DNA from: Cephalotus follicularis
Lineage: Eukaryota; Streptophyta; Magnoliopsida; Oxalidales; Cephalotaceae
DNA length: 64,000 nt
NCBI GenBank assembly: GCA_001972305.1
Contig: BDDD01002689.1
Coordinates: forward strand, 186,001-250,000
Direction: 5' to 3'
Both the position numbers and the translations under genes were made by a program. Shown in pieces: positions 1 through 11,710 of the stretch. The notes beneath the pieces are model-generated. The model had not been told where the DNA came from and did not search any database. It saw only the letters and a program-made list of their open reading frames with translations. Each line of letters starts with the position of its first letter. Position 1 is the first letter of the stretch.

Positions 1-28
1 CTTTATTGATGATTTCTGGGCACAAAGC

Positions 29-157
29 GCCGACGCTCACTTTAGAACCGCCGACGCTTTGGCTGCTGTGTGGCACGTCGACGCCTAAACGTGTGATTTC
101 GACGCGTTTTGTATTTATATGCTTAACCGTCGACGCTTTAAGTAAACTGTCGACGCT
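29..157. repeat. Phased GTCGACGC dyad cluster 1
   Basis: Six degenerate copies of an 8-base motif (GTCGACGC or GCCGACGC) start at 29, 50, 77, 98, 129 and 149. The spacings are 21, 27, 21, 31 and 20, so they form three doublets about two helical turns apart internally. The sequence between copies is not conserved, so this is not an ordinary tandem repeat. Confidence 0.7.
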
Positions 158-910
158 TTGATCGGGTTTCCATATCAGTTTGGTCGGTGACAGTGTTTTT
201 GGAAGGTTGATTTCTTTCCTTTTTCTGGCAATTCGATTTCCTTATGAATCTGACGCGTTTTTGGCTTATTTGGTAATGTTTTAAGACACTGATTTTACCA
301 TTAAACACACGATTTTGCATTTAATCAGACAAAAATTCTTTAAAAACTCAAACTTGTTTCTGAACTTTTAACAAACCCGAACAGCAATTTTGCAAGCTAT
401 TTTCTACCTTGATTTCGACGTTTTCTGGAGGTAATTTCTAAACGAAATTTGTAGCTAGTGCTATGTAGTTTATGTATCATCCATTATTTTGTATTAAAAC
501 CAACTATAACATGATTTTGAGCATGGTTTAGGAGGTCTGTTGAAACTAAATTCTGCTGTTATTTTTTTTATATGTTCATTCATGAGTTTTATGCATAACT
601 AGTGATATTGATCCTTAAAAAAAGAGAAATCATACTTTTGATGAAGGTAGATATATAAATATGTCACTGGTTTTAGGATTTAAACAAAAGAAATTCGAAA
701 TTTTAGTTTGATTTCATAAACTGTTTATGTAGAAGAAAAATAGTTTTCAAAATGGATTTTACTCTCTGTATGAAATCAAAAGGTTATTCTGGCGTTTTGA
801 AGTAATATAACATGATACTGAACTTACATGATGTTAGTTATGCATGGTGTTTATCAAAAATCGGATTATTCTTGAGTTTGAAACTAGTTTTCTGCATTTG
901 GTATTCTGTG

Positions 911-1051
911 TCTGACGCAAACCGCCGACGCTTAGTATCTGAGCGCCGACGCTTTGTGTTGTTTTATGCCTTAGTCGGTCGACCCCTTGCTCGACGCTTA
1001 GTCCCTTTTTGCTATTAGACAGTCGACGCCTAGAAACAAACGGTCGACGCT
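911..1051. repeat. Phased GTCGACGC dyad cluster 2
   Basis: Degenerate motif copies start at 911, 924, 945, 978, 990, 1022 and 1043, in the same LTR as cluster 1. The spacings are 13, 21, 33, 12, 32 and 21. The best copies are GTCGACGC at 1022 and 1043. Confidence 0.6.
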
Positions 1052-1531
1052 TTATGACAGTTTTTGATGTTTTAGAATATTTACTATGTTACCTTATTGA
1101 ATTTAAAGTGCAAATTATTTTGTTTATCGTTTACTGTTTTAATTCCTTATCCGTACTGAGGTTTGCTCAACCGCGTTTTTATTTCTATGCGGCAGGTTTT
1201 CAGGAGCATGGGGGAAATGTGTGATAAGAGTTACCCATTGTCAGAATATCAGCTAGGAGTTGGTTCTTGTGTAGGATCAGATTAGTCTTCAGAAAAACAG
1301 TTTCAGACTTTGGTTTTATTTCAGTTATGATTTAAGTATTTGGACATCAGAATTATGATTAGTCTTTATTTATGTTTTGTTTAAAATTTCAGACTCTGTT
1401 TATATCAAGTTTGCAATAAGATATGTTTTCAGACCACCACACCCGTTTCGTATCAGTCTTTTGTTAGAATTCCGTTATGTTTCAGTTTAGTATTATGACC
1501 TGTAAGGGCTCCCACCATTGGGGGTGTTACA

Positions 1532-2058
1532 TGAAACCCCTCCCAAGTACTAGCAACTCCAGTGGCCTCCCATTTGGCTTTGACCATCTCCCACCAGTGA
1601 GTGGCCTCACCCCATAATCTGTACATAGCAAATCTCAGCTTCTGTCTATCAGTGCACTCCATAACCTCAAAGATCTTCTCTAGATCCTGTAGCCACCTCT
1701 CAGCAATAATGGCGTCAAGATCCCCTTTGAAACTGGGAGGATTCTATCTCATGAACCTTTCAAGATTCCTTCCAAACCGATTACCGTCATCATGTATGCC
1801 CTGAACAGGAGCCATCTGCTGAGGCTGAGCTTGAGCATACAATCTTCGAATCTCTTCCATATTCGCTGCATTAGCAGCCATCTGTTGCTAATTAGCAGCT
1901 ATCTGCTGCTGGATGTAGTCAGCGATGCGGTCCATCGGATCTCTCACACCGGGTGCCGCCTCTGGAATACCATTCACAGGATCTCCCCCAAGATTCACCT
2001 CCTCGGGAACATCCTCATCAACAACTCTACGCCTCCTGCGTCTTCTCCGACTGTCCAT
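1532..2058 (-). pseudogene. Ty3/gypsy gag, N-terminal fragment, interrupted
   Basis: This is the capsid/nucleocapsid precursor of an LTR retrotransposon. The likely start is the ATG at 2058, downstream of an LTR and PBS on the same strand. The product opens with eight consecutive arginines (residues 4-11), then an acidic Asp/Glu stretch and Gln/Ala-rich text. In-frame stops lie at 1888-1890 (after residue 56) and 1744-1746. After the second stop the conserved gag core is readable, with a Trp-Trp-Glu-Met box near 1590-1600. The frame ends abruptly at 1532, where another LTR begins. It cannot make a full protein. The gag assignment is firm; the lineage is not determined. Confidence 0.75.
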
Positions 2059-2182
2059 TTTTGTTCCTATAAAAATAACATTTATCATTAGGAACATTCT
2101 TTATCGAGAAACCTCTCCATATAGGAACAACTCATTTAATTGCCAAGGATAGCATCCTAGCTAAGCATATAAATGGATATAT

Positions 2183-2194
2183 GCTCTGATACCA
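2183..2194 (-). other. Primer-binding site (initiator Met tRNA type)
   Basis: On the minus strand this reads TGGTATCAGAGC, complementary to the 3' end of plant initiator methionine tRNA. It lies four bases inside the LTR end at 2199 and upstream of the gag ATG at 2058. This fixes the element's orientation as minus. Confidence 0.85.
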
Positions 2195-3372
2195 CTGCTG
2201 TCACACCCCGTTCCCGATATCACAGCATTAAAGCGGTAAAGGCAATCAACATGATATTATCCAGCTTATACAAAATACGATAAAATTTAAAACATCAATT
2301 CCATTAACATTTGCGGAAGCATTTAACAACAAGCTAGATAAACAAATCGAATCATGCGTCCCATACCACATGATTCCAACATTTAACACAATTGAGCCAT
2401 CGTCGATTGCCCAAAAACGGGGCGTGATCAAAAGTTGATCAACACCAATAATACATAAATACATTAATCCGAAAGTAATACGGGACTCAATACATTACTA
2501 AAACATTTATTTAAACAATAAAACTCCATCTCCCCAAAGATTCGTCGCGTACGGTCGACATCCACATCGCTGCATCAATCTGCAATAGTAGGGGGTTAGC
2601 CTTTGTCCTCACTTGGCTAAATCATAAATGTAATTCAAGGTCAGTGATAATGAATATCATGAAATGAATGCACTCATGATGCAATATATAATATATCGCC
2701 ACACGTACATATACATATGTATATACATATATGCCAATAGGTGCAACCATGTTAAGTGGCTACAACCATCAAATCATCAATCTTGTCTCAAAGGATAAAA
2801 TGAATCCAATCAAATCGATACGAAGAGCGCCGCCATCTCCTGGCCCCGACGTCGTACTCTTACTCCGGCCCCCGACTCCCGGGTCACAAAGCAAGCCAAC
2901 AAATCAAACTCATGATGCTCGCACTCTGTGTTCAGCAATCATGGTAACCCATGCTACCCATACTATGTGTCAGGTAACATTGTACTTGGGCGTCCCTAGC
3001 CATCTCCTGGCACCTAGGAGAACATCCCCGCCATCGGCCATCAGTGACACTTTGTCACCCCAGCCAGTACAGCATCAATCACAATCAACAAATCAATTCA
3101 TTTCAAATCGTTTCCAAGTAGTTTATAAAGTACTTGAAATAATACATTTATATCAAAATGTATTGCATCTTTGAAACCATGTTTCAATCCATTGAAAACA
3201 TACATTTATCAAAATATATATTTTTGTATCAAATAATGATTTATATAAAATCATGAACACATTTCTAAAATGAACAAAAACACTTTAGAATCAATCACAT
3301 TTTAATCACCAACTCATTTCATATCAAAATGCAATGCAAAGATATGCTCAAGTATGTGGGTCAGTCCTTATC

Positions 3373-3680
3373 CAGTCGGCTGTCTCCTCTAACAGTCGGC
3401 TGCCTCCTCTAACAGTCGGCTGTCTTCTTTTGACAGTCGGCTGCCTTCCTCATCCAGTCGGCTGCCCTCTGTTGGTAGTCGACTGCCTTCCTCATCCAGT
3501 CGGCTGCCCTCTCCTGGCAGTCGACTACACAACCTTCGGCAGATATGTTCTATCTAACGTATGAACAGTTGACTAGTTCTTATGTCCAGTTGGCTGTTTC
3601 TCATTGAGTAGTCAGCTGTTAAAACTGACCAGCCGGCTGTTCTAGTCCGCCAGTCGTCTGCCCACCTTGGCAGTCGACTG
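3373..3680. repeat. Array of about 14 CAGTCGGCTG-like dyads at 20-22 bp
   Basis: Ten-base motifs close to the palindrome CAGTCGACTG start at 3373, 3393, 3413, 3434, 3455, 3476, 3497, 3518, 3566, 3587, 3609, 3630, 3651 and 3671. The spacings are 20, 20, 21, 21, 21, 21, 21, 48, 21, 22, 21, 21 and 20. The motif is conserved while most spacers vary. The 20 and 22 steps break any reading frame, so the regularity is not a coding repeat. Confidence 0.85.
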
Positions 3681-4228
3681 GATTTACCCCAGTAGGCAAA
3701 AACAATAGTTAAAAAGCACATTTTTCACACTTCAATCCAACCAAACACGAGCATTCAACAGCAACAACATACATTTATGCTGATAACACAGCCCGTAGCA
3801 TGCATTTCACCCATTAACGTCCATTATAACAAAACTTAAACCACAATTATGAGATTTACCCCTACCTTAGAATTCCAAGTTAGGAATTGCAATCCACCTC
3901 TTTAAGTTCCAATCCGAGTTTCCAAGTCTCTGAATTCGTCCAGCAACACTAGCAAATCCGGTTCTCGCCACTGGTCCAAGCTTCCCAAAGCACAGCCTAC
4001 ACAAGGCTCTTGGATCACCACACACTCACTTCCTCTCCCTTCTCCTTCACACTCTTTGAACTCTCTTCTCCTTTCTGTGAAAATGGTGAAGATTGAAGGA
4101 GAGAAAACGCGTTTTTTTGGAGAACACAGCCCTCTCTCTTCTCCTTTCTCTGGCTGACATCCACATAAAAGAACACACCCACATCTGGCAACAGTCTGGC
4201 GCGCACGTTATGCTGCCAGGCCTGTCGA

Positions 4229-4355
4229 CAGTCGACTGCCTAGATCTGGTAGTCGGCTGTCTCTGCCGACACCATCCAGCCGGTTGTCCTATACGGTAGC
4301 TAGCTGGTTCTTCCTTCAGGGTCTAGTCGACTACCTCTTCCTGGGCAGTCGGCTG
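4229..4355. repeat. Second CAGTCGACTG-like dyad cluster of the same LTR
   Basis: Motif copies start at 4229 (perfect CAGTCGACTG), 4250, 4277, 4297, 4324 and 4346. The spacings are 21, 27, 20, 27 and 22, a doublet arrangement like that at 29-157. Confidence 0.75.
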
Positions 4356-4500
4356 CCCGCCCTGCACCAGCACTTCCACACTTCAACTTTTACCCAAGTT
4401 TAACATTACGAAAAGGGAAAAGTCATAATTCTCATTAATTCAAAGTGTAATTTACATTGTAAAACAACATTACACCTTAACAAAAATCTCGGGCGTTACA

Positions 4501-5467
4501 ATCAATTAGATCATAAAAAAAGGAAATAGCTTTTATGAGAGACCTATGATGGTTGCAAACTTAGAAGACCCACTGAACAATTCCATGAGCTGTAAAGTAT
4601 TCAGGAGACATAATAGCACAATGAGCTTAGGTTGTAGGTCATTGTGGCTTGAGGGCCAAGTGGGAGAATTTTAGATAGGGATGTCCCTGCAAGCGAAGAT
4701 GTGGCTGCATTCATATGTTCTTCACATATGTTACACTCAATGTTTGAACATTCTTAGTTCCATTTATGTTCTATGTGCATATTTCAGTACCAATGGCACA
4801 TGCTATATGTATTATCCCAACCATATCTACGGAATCAGTTTGATCAACACATCAACTGAATACACATATAGCGCCCTATCATTCGAGGGGTTCAATCTCA
4901 TGCCTTGGAGGTTATGAGAATGAGATCCATTCATGTTCGTTCAGTTTTGCTGTACTGTGACGACGATGGGGGGTTTTTGACAAGCCATGCAACCCAGGTC
5001 TCATTACTGCTCTAAACTTGCAAAGCAATCGTATCATTAGATCAATTAGATCATAAACAAAGGAAATAGCTTTTATGGGTGATCTACGATGGTTGCAAAC
5101 TTAGAAGAGCCACTGACCAATGCCACGAGCTATAAAGTACTCAGGAGACATAATAGTACAATGAGCTTGGGCTGTAGGTCATTGTGGCTTGAGGGCCAAG
5201 GGGGAGATTGTTAGATAGGGATGTCCCTACAAGCCAAGAGGTGGCTGTATTCATATGTTCTGCACATATGTTACACTCCATGTTTGAACATTCTTAGTTC
5301 CATTTATGTTCTATGTGCATATTACAGTAACAATGGCACATGCAATATGTATTATCCCAACCATATCTACATAATCAGTTTGATCAACACATCAATTGAA
5401 TACACATATAGCGCCATATCGTTCGAGGGGTTGAATCTCATGACTGGGAGGTTATGAGAATGAGATC
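4501..5467 (+). repeat. Tandem duplication of a copia 3' end (540-bp step)
   Basis: 4501-4930 and 5041-5467 are two homologous copies of the same stretch: the last codons of a copia RNase H, a polypurine tract and the first 250 bp or so of its LTR. Between them (4931-5040) is a further RNase H segment, homologous to about 14650-14770 of the complete copia element. The order is therefore tail, LTR start, upstream tail, tail, LTR, a rearranged tandem. The first LTR start is decayed (TTTTAGAT at 4669); the second is TGTTAGAT at 5209. Confidence 0.75.
5089..5213 (+). pseudogene. Copia RNase H C-terminal tail plus polypurine tract
   Basis: This open stretch ends in the signature common at the end of plant copia polyproteins: a Glu-Glu-Pro-Leu-Thr box, then Trp-Leu-Glu-Gly-Gln and a Cys before the stop at 5211-5213. 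The stop overlaps the LTR start at 5209. The purine run GGCCAAGGGGGAGAT just upstream is the likely polypurine tract. Only about 41 codons remain. A decayed duplicate sits at 4549-4673. The rest of this element's coding region is not in the window. Confidence 0.65.
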
Positions 5468-7395
5468 CTTACTCCGTTCTGACAAAACGTTCCAAGTCAT
5501 TGGTTCACTTTCTTAGGGCAATTGATGAACCGTAAAGACTTACCGTGTTACGCTTGCCCCGGTGTTATGTAGAGGATGGATTCTGTCATTGCCATTTGGG
5601 TATACCCTAAAGCTGATATGGGGTGCATGCTAGGAAACAGGTCACTAAACTGACCCAGCATAGGAAACCTGTATGGATGGTCAATACCTTTGTCAATAGG
5701 ATTCCTATAGTCTTGGTATTGTATAGTCCAAGGAGACTAGTAGGCCATATGTGACCGACGTTGTATCCTTAGACTCGAGCGGCTAGCATGCATTTTGTAG
5801 TAAATGCTTGGCTTTGATTTTTGCCTTCCCCAGTTCCAACCACGAGATGGAAAAAGGGTTGTCTTGGAGCTTTGTGGGACTTGCATTGAGAGGTATGGAT
5901 GAGTGCGCAACAGCAGATCATCACACCCGTATTAAGGGTGACAGGCTCTCTAATATTTTTATCCATTGTAGACTTAAATCCTGGCCAGGTGTAGGCAAAC
6001 TGGAAACAGGGTTTCCAGGGAGGTCTATCAATAGTGTTAGTGTGAACATAGATTTATAGGTATCATGGTTTTTCCTAGGGTTGACATTTATCCAAACCCT
6101 AGTCTGTGGTCAGAGCCAAGATGACGAGGGATACATGACACATAAACCGATGACATGGTAAAGCACTAATTAACCGACTAACAAATGATAAAGACGAAAC
6201 TTCGATCCACAGATTTGGGGGATGATTGGATATCATACCTGGGCTATTTTAATAGTCGGGGACTATTACGATGGTCGTACCAGAACTTTGGGATTTTCTG
6301 AGAAATTTTTCATTGTATAGGAATCCAACCGAGCTTTCGGATCCCATCTTATATTGGAACAAATTGACATGTGTGAGACACATGCATTTAGTGAATGGTT
6401 AGCATCTAGGACATGTTACTTTACTAGTGTACATTTTATTTGCTGAACATATATCATTTCTTTAGAAGTGACTTCAAGCATCACCATAATAGAATGTTCC
6501 GTGCGAAAGGTTGTTTGTTTAACTTGCGTGTGCAATGGGCATTTACTTGTAGAGAGATCTTGTATGGCCTTTATGGATTTTTGGCATGGGTTCTAATCCC
6601 ATTGCTTGGCTGAAAATTAGGCCTTCCATGTGCCTTGGAATGGCCGACCCAAATGTGTTTAAATGTGCGATACAATGAATAGTGATATCAAAGTTATTTT
6701 GATTTGAGACCATATGTTAGACCAGCCCATATGTTAGTCCACTTATTTGGCTGAATAGTGATATCCAAGTTATTTTGACTCGAGCCCATATGTTAGTCCA
6801 CTTATTTGGCTTGTCTCATTTTTTGCTTTGTGTGGGCGAAATTTATGCACATTTTGGCCGGCCAAAATTTTGATTAAATTGAGAAATATGATGAGTCATT
6901 TGAGCTTGTGAGAGAAGCTTTGATATAAAGATATTTTGAGCACATGACTTACATAACACACTTTTTTATTCTCTCATGTTTTTCACCCGTATGCTCTCTC
7001 TTCTCTTCCTCTTCACCCGTCTTCCAACATTGAAGAACACAAAGAGAGCTTGCATCTCTTGTAGAGAAGAAGGCAATACAACCTCCTTTCACCCTCCATA
7101 TTCATTATAGTTGGAGATAATCTCTTAGTTGGAATCTATTTTTGTTTATTTTGAAAGAGAGTTTAGGTGTTTAAACACAAGCCTTCTCCAGCTTCAAAGT
7201 GGTTTCATATTTCCTTCTGGCCGTGCATTCTTGAAGGCCTTTTGTGAAGACAACAGCTTTGGTTCCAAGTTTGGAGGAACACATAAATAGTGGAGGAGTA
7301 AAGATATTAGGTAATGTCTTCCAATTTCTTCTCCTTGATAATGTTTTATGTTGATTGATTTGGTGTGTCGATGGTTTGGGTTTGAGGGCTGGGAT
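5209..7395 (+). mobile_element. Old copia LTR interrupted by a younger copia element
   Basis: It starts TGTTAGATAGGG at 5209 after a polypurine tract. Its first kilobase or so aligns by eye with the LTRs at 7396 and 14989, but with many differences, so it is an older or different subfamily. It is cut at 7395 by the complete copia element. Its continuation should resume at 17537 and probably ends within 17537-17651, though I cannot place its terminal CA. No coding region is credible here. Confidence 0.6.
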
Positions 7396-8646
7396 TGTTA
7401 GATTAGGGTCTCCCTGTAAGCCACGAGAAGGTTGCAGACATATGTTGTTGACATATGACACACTCTTGAATCGTACATTATTAGTTCCATTCATGTTTTA
7501 TTGTGCATTATAAATAAAAGATTGGTAGTTTTCTATACGTATTATCCCATACTGTCTCTATGGATCAGTTGATCACCATGTCAACAGAATACACATATAG
7601 CGCCCTATCCGTAAAGGGTTGGATCTCGTGCCTGAGAGGTTATGAGAATGATATCCTTACTCCCTTGTGACAAAAGTTCCAAGTCATTGGTTCACTTTTT
7701 TAGGGCAATTGATGAACCGCAAAGACTTGCTGTGTTATGCTTGCTCTGAATGGTAAAGGAGGATGGATCATCTCATTGCCATTTGGGTTTTACCCTAAAG
7801 CTCATGCGGGGTGAGTACAGAGGCACGACACTGAACCGACCCACCATAGGTTATCTATTTGGAGAGTCAACACCTCTGTCAATAGAGTTCCTATTGTCGC
7901 GGTAGTGCTTAGTCAAAGGTGACTAGTAGATCACATGTGATTTATGTTGTATCGTAAGACCTGAGCGGCTGGCATACGTTGTGTAGTAACTGCTTGGCTT
8001 TGATTTCCGCCTTCCCCAGCACTAGCCACATGTTGGCAAAAGGGTTGTCTTTGGGCCTTATGGGAGCTGCATTGAGATGTGTGGGCGAGTGCACAAGATG
8101 GGATCGTCACACCCGTGTTGAGGGTTATAGGCTCTATAACATCTGTGACCGTTGAACACTTAAAATCCTGGCTAGGCACTGGGAGATTAGGAACAAGAGG
8201 TTTCCAAGGATATCTCCCATAGTCTCAGTGCGTTCATAGAATTATAGTTATTGCGGGTTTTTCCTCGGGGTGACATTTATCAAAACCCTAGTCTGCGGTC
8301 AGAGTCGGGATGAAGAAGGATACGTGGCACGTAAACCGATGACAGTAATAAAGTACTGGGGAACCGTTTAATGAATGATAGACGTGGTACTTTTTGGTCC
8401 GCAGATCCGGGGGTGATTATAGATCACACCGGGACTATTAGCTGGGTAATCGTACCAGAACTTCGGGATGTTCTGAGAAATTTATCATCGTATCGGAAAT
8501 CCACCGGGCTTTAGGGTCCCGCCCGATTATTGGAAAAGTGATGTATGCTTCACACATACTCGCTTGGTGGTAAATCTAGTTTTTAACTAGTATATATTAT
8601 TTTGACATTAGTGGTTTGTTTTTCGTTCCACTAATAGTTGTCTTGA

Positions 8647-8654
8647 TATATAAG
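8647..8654 (+). promoter_or_regulatory. Candidate TATA box of the copia LTR
   Basis: TATATAAG lies about 1.25 kb into the 5' LTR and is preserved in the 3' LTR (16240-16247). It sits just upstream of an AG/CT-rich stretch, a usual setting for an LTR promoter. This rests on sequence only; no transcription start can be seen. Confidence 0.35.
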
Positions 8655-9443
8655 AGTTTGCCGGAGCATGATTTAATTTTATTAAATCAAAAGTAAAGAG
8701 AGAGTCTTTAATTTATAAAAAGGGAGAAACATTTTTAATTTTGAAAGGGACTTTAAAATTATAGAGAAAAGAAATATAAGAGAGAGAGAGAAAGACTTAA
8801 TTTTTTATTAAGTCCAAATGCATTTTAAAAACTGATTTTTAAAAACTCTCTCTCACACTCTTTCCCATCATCTCTCCCGAGCGTTTTGGGCGAGGCAAAA
8901 GTGCGCTACGCGTGCACACAGCGCAGAGACGCTGTTCGATGACCGGGGTACGTCCTCCCTGGTATACCTCCTTCCCCCCCTCTCTCTGGTTTCTCCCTCT
9001 TTCTCCATGTTTCTCTCTGGTGGCAGAATCGCGTTTCTGCCGCCGCTACTTGCTCCGACGTCTCTTTTCCACTGTCGTTGGTCTCAGTGGGTGGAGCCTT
9101 CATGGCTCTACCTATTCCAATCTTAGACTAGGTGTTACCGGCACTACTTGGCCGAGTTTTTCCTCACCGAGCCAACTCTGTCGACTTGGCGTTCTGTGCG
9201 TCGTGGATCGGCGTTCTGCCCCGAGTCACGGAGAGTCTTTGGGTTGGGGTGTGTTGGGCTGGTGTCGCTGAGCCGTTTGGTTGCTTGGCAGCCGCTGATG
9301 ACGAACGACGAGTCAACCCCGTGACTCGCCGCCGGCCGTTCTCTGCCTTCCAGGGCGAGTCTCACCGAGTCTCGGCCACCAGCGTGTTCGTCGGGGTGTT
9401 AGCTTCCACATATGTCAAGGCCGGTCAATGACGAGTTGACCAA

Positions 9444-9471
9444 GACTCACTGAGTCAGAACTCAGTGAGTC
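9444..9471. repeat. 12-bp inverted repeat in the copia LTR
   Basis: Arms GACTCACTGAGT (9444-9455) and ACTCAGTGAGTC (9460-9471) are perfectly complementary around a 4-base spacer. The 3' LTR keeps both arms at 17074-17101 with a changed spacer. A related ACTCACTGAGT core occurs in the gypsy LTR at 43317-43344. Confidence 0.8.
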
Positions 9472-9906
9472 GTCGCCTCTGGCCACCGTGTTCCGGCCCG
9501 GTTCCGGGCGAGTCTCCTCCATTTTCGGGCTGAGCAATCTTTTTCGTGTCCGTTGGTATCAAGATCAGACTAAATGTGGACTGTCCAAAAATCGGCAGTG
9601 TTACCGGTGACTGGCAGTTGCTACTGCAAGCGCGTAGCGGCAAAGTGGTGGAGCCTAATGTTGGTATGATTGCTTCACTCTTACTTTCTTGTTACTGACG
9701 TGTGTTCAGTTTATCTTTTTGTGCATGCTTGTTTTTGTTTTTTGTTCGATTGTTAATTAAACGGAGATTCTAGGCTTTTCCATTTGGTACTAAGATGTAA
9801 GTGTCGACCATGACTTTCAGTCTTGGTGTTTTTGAAAAATTAAAATTATACACACTTGCGTCATAGGACCAAATCGACAGGGAACCCTTGCCAGGTTTCC
9901 AACAAG

Positions 9907-9918
9907 TGGTATCAGAGC
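9907..9918 (+). other. Primer-binding site of the copia element
   Basis: TGGTATCAGAGC lies two bases after the LTR end at 9904 and is complementary to the 3' end of initiator methionine tRNA, the usual primer for plant copia elements. Confidence 0.9.
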
Positions 9919-11490
9919 GATCCGTTTAATTTCAATTGGACTTTAATTTCGGTTTTGGTGGCTATTGTGGAATAATTAAAGTACCTGAAATTCTGGTTTA
10001 ATTCCCTTCCCATGGTTGTTTTATAAAATAAAATATTTTTTTCGGGAAACTAGGTTTTAAATAATCTAGTGGGAGGTTTATTGGAGTGTCGGCAGACTTG
10101 TGGAATTATTTCGATTGGCCATCAGAAATTGAAATTACTTGTGTTTATTTAAAGTCTATAATGGTTGTAGATTTTAAATGTCTTATGCATGATGGCTTGT
10201 TATGGGACTGGACCTAGCTTCTGATTTCTTTTGTGGATGGTTTAATTTGCTTTGTTAACTTGTGCTTTTATTTGGTCTATAATTTGGTTGCCTGCGAGCA
10301 CCATTGATTCCTTATTTGTATTATTCTCTCTCTCCCTCCCATTTGTATTCCGTTCTTTATTTTTAAAATGTATTTTGAGAAATTTCTTTTTGTAAACAAA
10401 GAAGATAAGAATAATAAAGAAGCTTGTAGAGGAAGATAAAGGAAGTTACAAGACCAAGTGAAGTCCATGTATGCGTGGTGCATTTTGTAATAAAGTTGTT
10501 TTAAATAGTTCCCTAGGAGATCGAGTGGTCACATTGGCATGTGTGATCACTCATAGATTTAGTCCCTGGCCAGGCCATATTTATTTCTAAGTGGGAAATA
10601 GGTTGCATGAGATGGATGTTTTCTTTTTTGCAAACAATCCAAACACGTCAAGCATGCTAAGCCGCTCAATTCGATTGGAAGATAAAATCAATCTAATTAA
10701 TGGCATGGTAATATATAAAATTTGATGAGACCAAATTCCTCCAACTTGTGAAATAATAAGTCCATAAGCGGTGGGACTTAAGGCTGTCCCGTCGTTCACC
10801 TTCCATAGCTTTCGTTGAATGGTGTGGACATATTGGGGATAGCACTGCCAAAGTAGAGGTCCCCCGTATGACCATTTCTGTTCAATTTCAGTGTGAGGTG
10901 CACTGGAAGGAAATAATCATGTTTTGGCACTCTGACAGGCCAAAGCATGTGGGTGTCAAAACGGGTTCATTCCTTTGAGGATTGTGGGTTTGGACTTATA
11001 CCGGGGTCATACTATTGGCACGCCAAAGTCGTGGATGTATGGTCCGGGAGGCCGCAACTTGTATCGGATCTTGCATTTTGGGCAAGAGGCCCTAATGTAA
11101 ATATGGTGCTTTAAGCCTAACTATTCGCTATTGTGGTTTGTCATGCCAAAGCTGAGATCATGATAGGGCAGGATAGATTCTGATCCCCACTAGGAGGCAA
11201 GAGGCTTCTCGAGTTCCACATTGGAGGTGTGGGATACGATTAGAATAGTGGGAGGAGCCATAATTACAAAAGACCAAGGATTATGGTAATAACATAAATG
11301 GAATGATCTGTTAATATTCTCTTTCTTTTTCCTCATATAGGTTGCTAGTTTTCACATACTTGATTATATACTCAAATTGGCAAATAGCACAAACCAACAT
11401 CAAACACGTTTAACACTCCAAAACTTGAACATCCGTATTTCACTGAATGGAAACGCGTTTAGCGTAACATTCTCACGAGCATGAGAGTAG
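9919..11490 (+). other. Copia leader, no gene seen
   Basis: This is untranslated leader-like sequence between the PBS and the first gag-like codons. Short frames exist on both strands but none resembles a known protein. The stretch near 10380-10570 resembles 40090-40260, the leader of the copia element at 36950, so the two copia elements are related in their leaders. Confidence 0.5.
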
Positions 11491-11519
11491 CTCATGTCAT
11501 GACTGAGATTATCCCGAGC

Positions 11520-11710
11520 TAGTGAACGATGTATCCGACCATCACAAGGCCAATTGGGCTAAATGGTGGAACGAAGATTATCGAGCTCGTACCCTATCAA
11601 ATGTTGGCATATTGCCACTTTTTCGCATGATCGGGTTATGCACTCACGGACCTTGTGTGTCATGCTTACACAACTCAAGGAGTTGTATGGCACCCAGTCG
11701 AGGACTGTAA
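11520..11710 (+). pseudogene. Possible copia gag remnant
   Basis: The open stretch from 11522 reads Asn-Asp-Val-Ser-Asp then Ala-Lys-Trp-Trp-Asn-Glu-Asp. This resembles the Trp-containing start of plant copia gag cores (UBN2-type), and the position between leader and integrase fits. Similarity is lost after about 40 codons and no zinc knuckle could be found before 12400. An alternative is chance openness in leader sequence. Confidence 0.35.

Larger units (their letters stand above)
1..1531 (-). mobile_element. Truncated gypsy-type LTR running off the left edge
   Basis: Read on the minus strand, an LTR-like sequence begins at 1531 with TGTAACACCCCC and continues past position 1. It begins abruptly inside a gag reading frame (1532-2058), so it looks like the 5' edge of an element inserted into that gag. 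It holds no credible coding region; short open frames are scattered and unrelated to known families. It carries two clusters of GTCGACGC dyads (29-157 and 911-1051). The other end and the target duplication lie outside the window, so whether this is a solo LTR or part of a full element is unknown. Confidence 0.6.
2199..4500 (-). mobile_element. 5' LTR of a minus-strand gypsy element
   Basis: On the plus strand it runs from TGTCACACCCC to GGGCGTTACA, so on its own strand it starts TGTAACGCCC and ends GTGTGACA, with proper TG...CA ends and about 2.3 kb in length. A PBS and gag follow on the minus strand. The interior is non-coding, with an AT-rich stretch near 2670-2735 and a dense array of CAGTCGGCTG-like dyads (3373-3680 and 4229-4355). 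Its 3' LTR is not in the window. The right edge abuts copia RNase H sequence at 4501. Confidence 0.8.
7396..9904 (+). repeat. 5' LTR of the copia element
   Basis: It is 2509 bp with TG...CA ends and is followed two bases later by the PBS. A TATATAAG box lies at 8647-8654, then AT-rich and CT-rich sequence, then a GC-rich block (about 8880-9660). That block has overlapping open frames in both LTRs (8912-9271 and 9132-9431), which I judge non-coding. A perfect 12-bp inverted repeat lies at 9444-9471. Confidence 0.9.

Noticed and set aside
2731-3174. Open frame of 147 codons inside the LTR at 2199-4500
   Set aside because: Low-complexity Pro/Ser text on the strand opposite to the element, no family resemblance; open by chance.
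3373-3680. CRISPR-like look of a regular short repeat
   Set aside because: The repeat is only about 10 bp with spacers of about 11 bp, lies inside a plant LTR and has no cas genes; the sequence is eukaryotic.
9907-9918. Possible tRNA gene from the TGGTATCAGAGC sequence (also at 2183 and 39105)
   Set aside because: Only the primer-complementary 12 bases are present, next to LTR ends; no cloverleaf can be formed.
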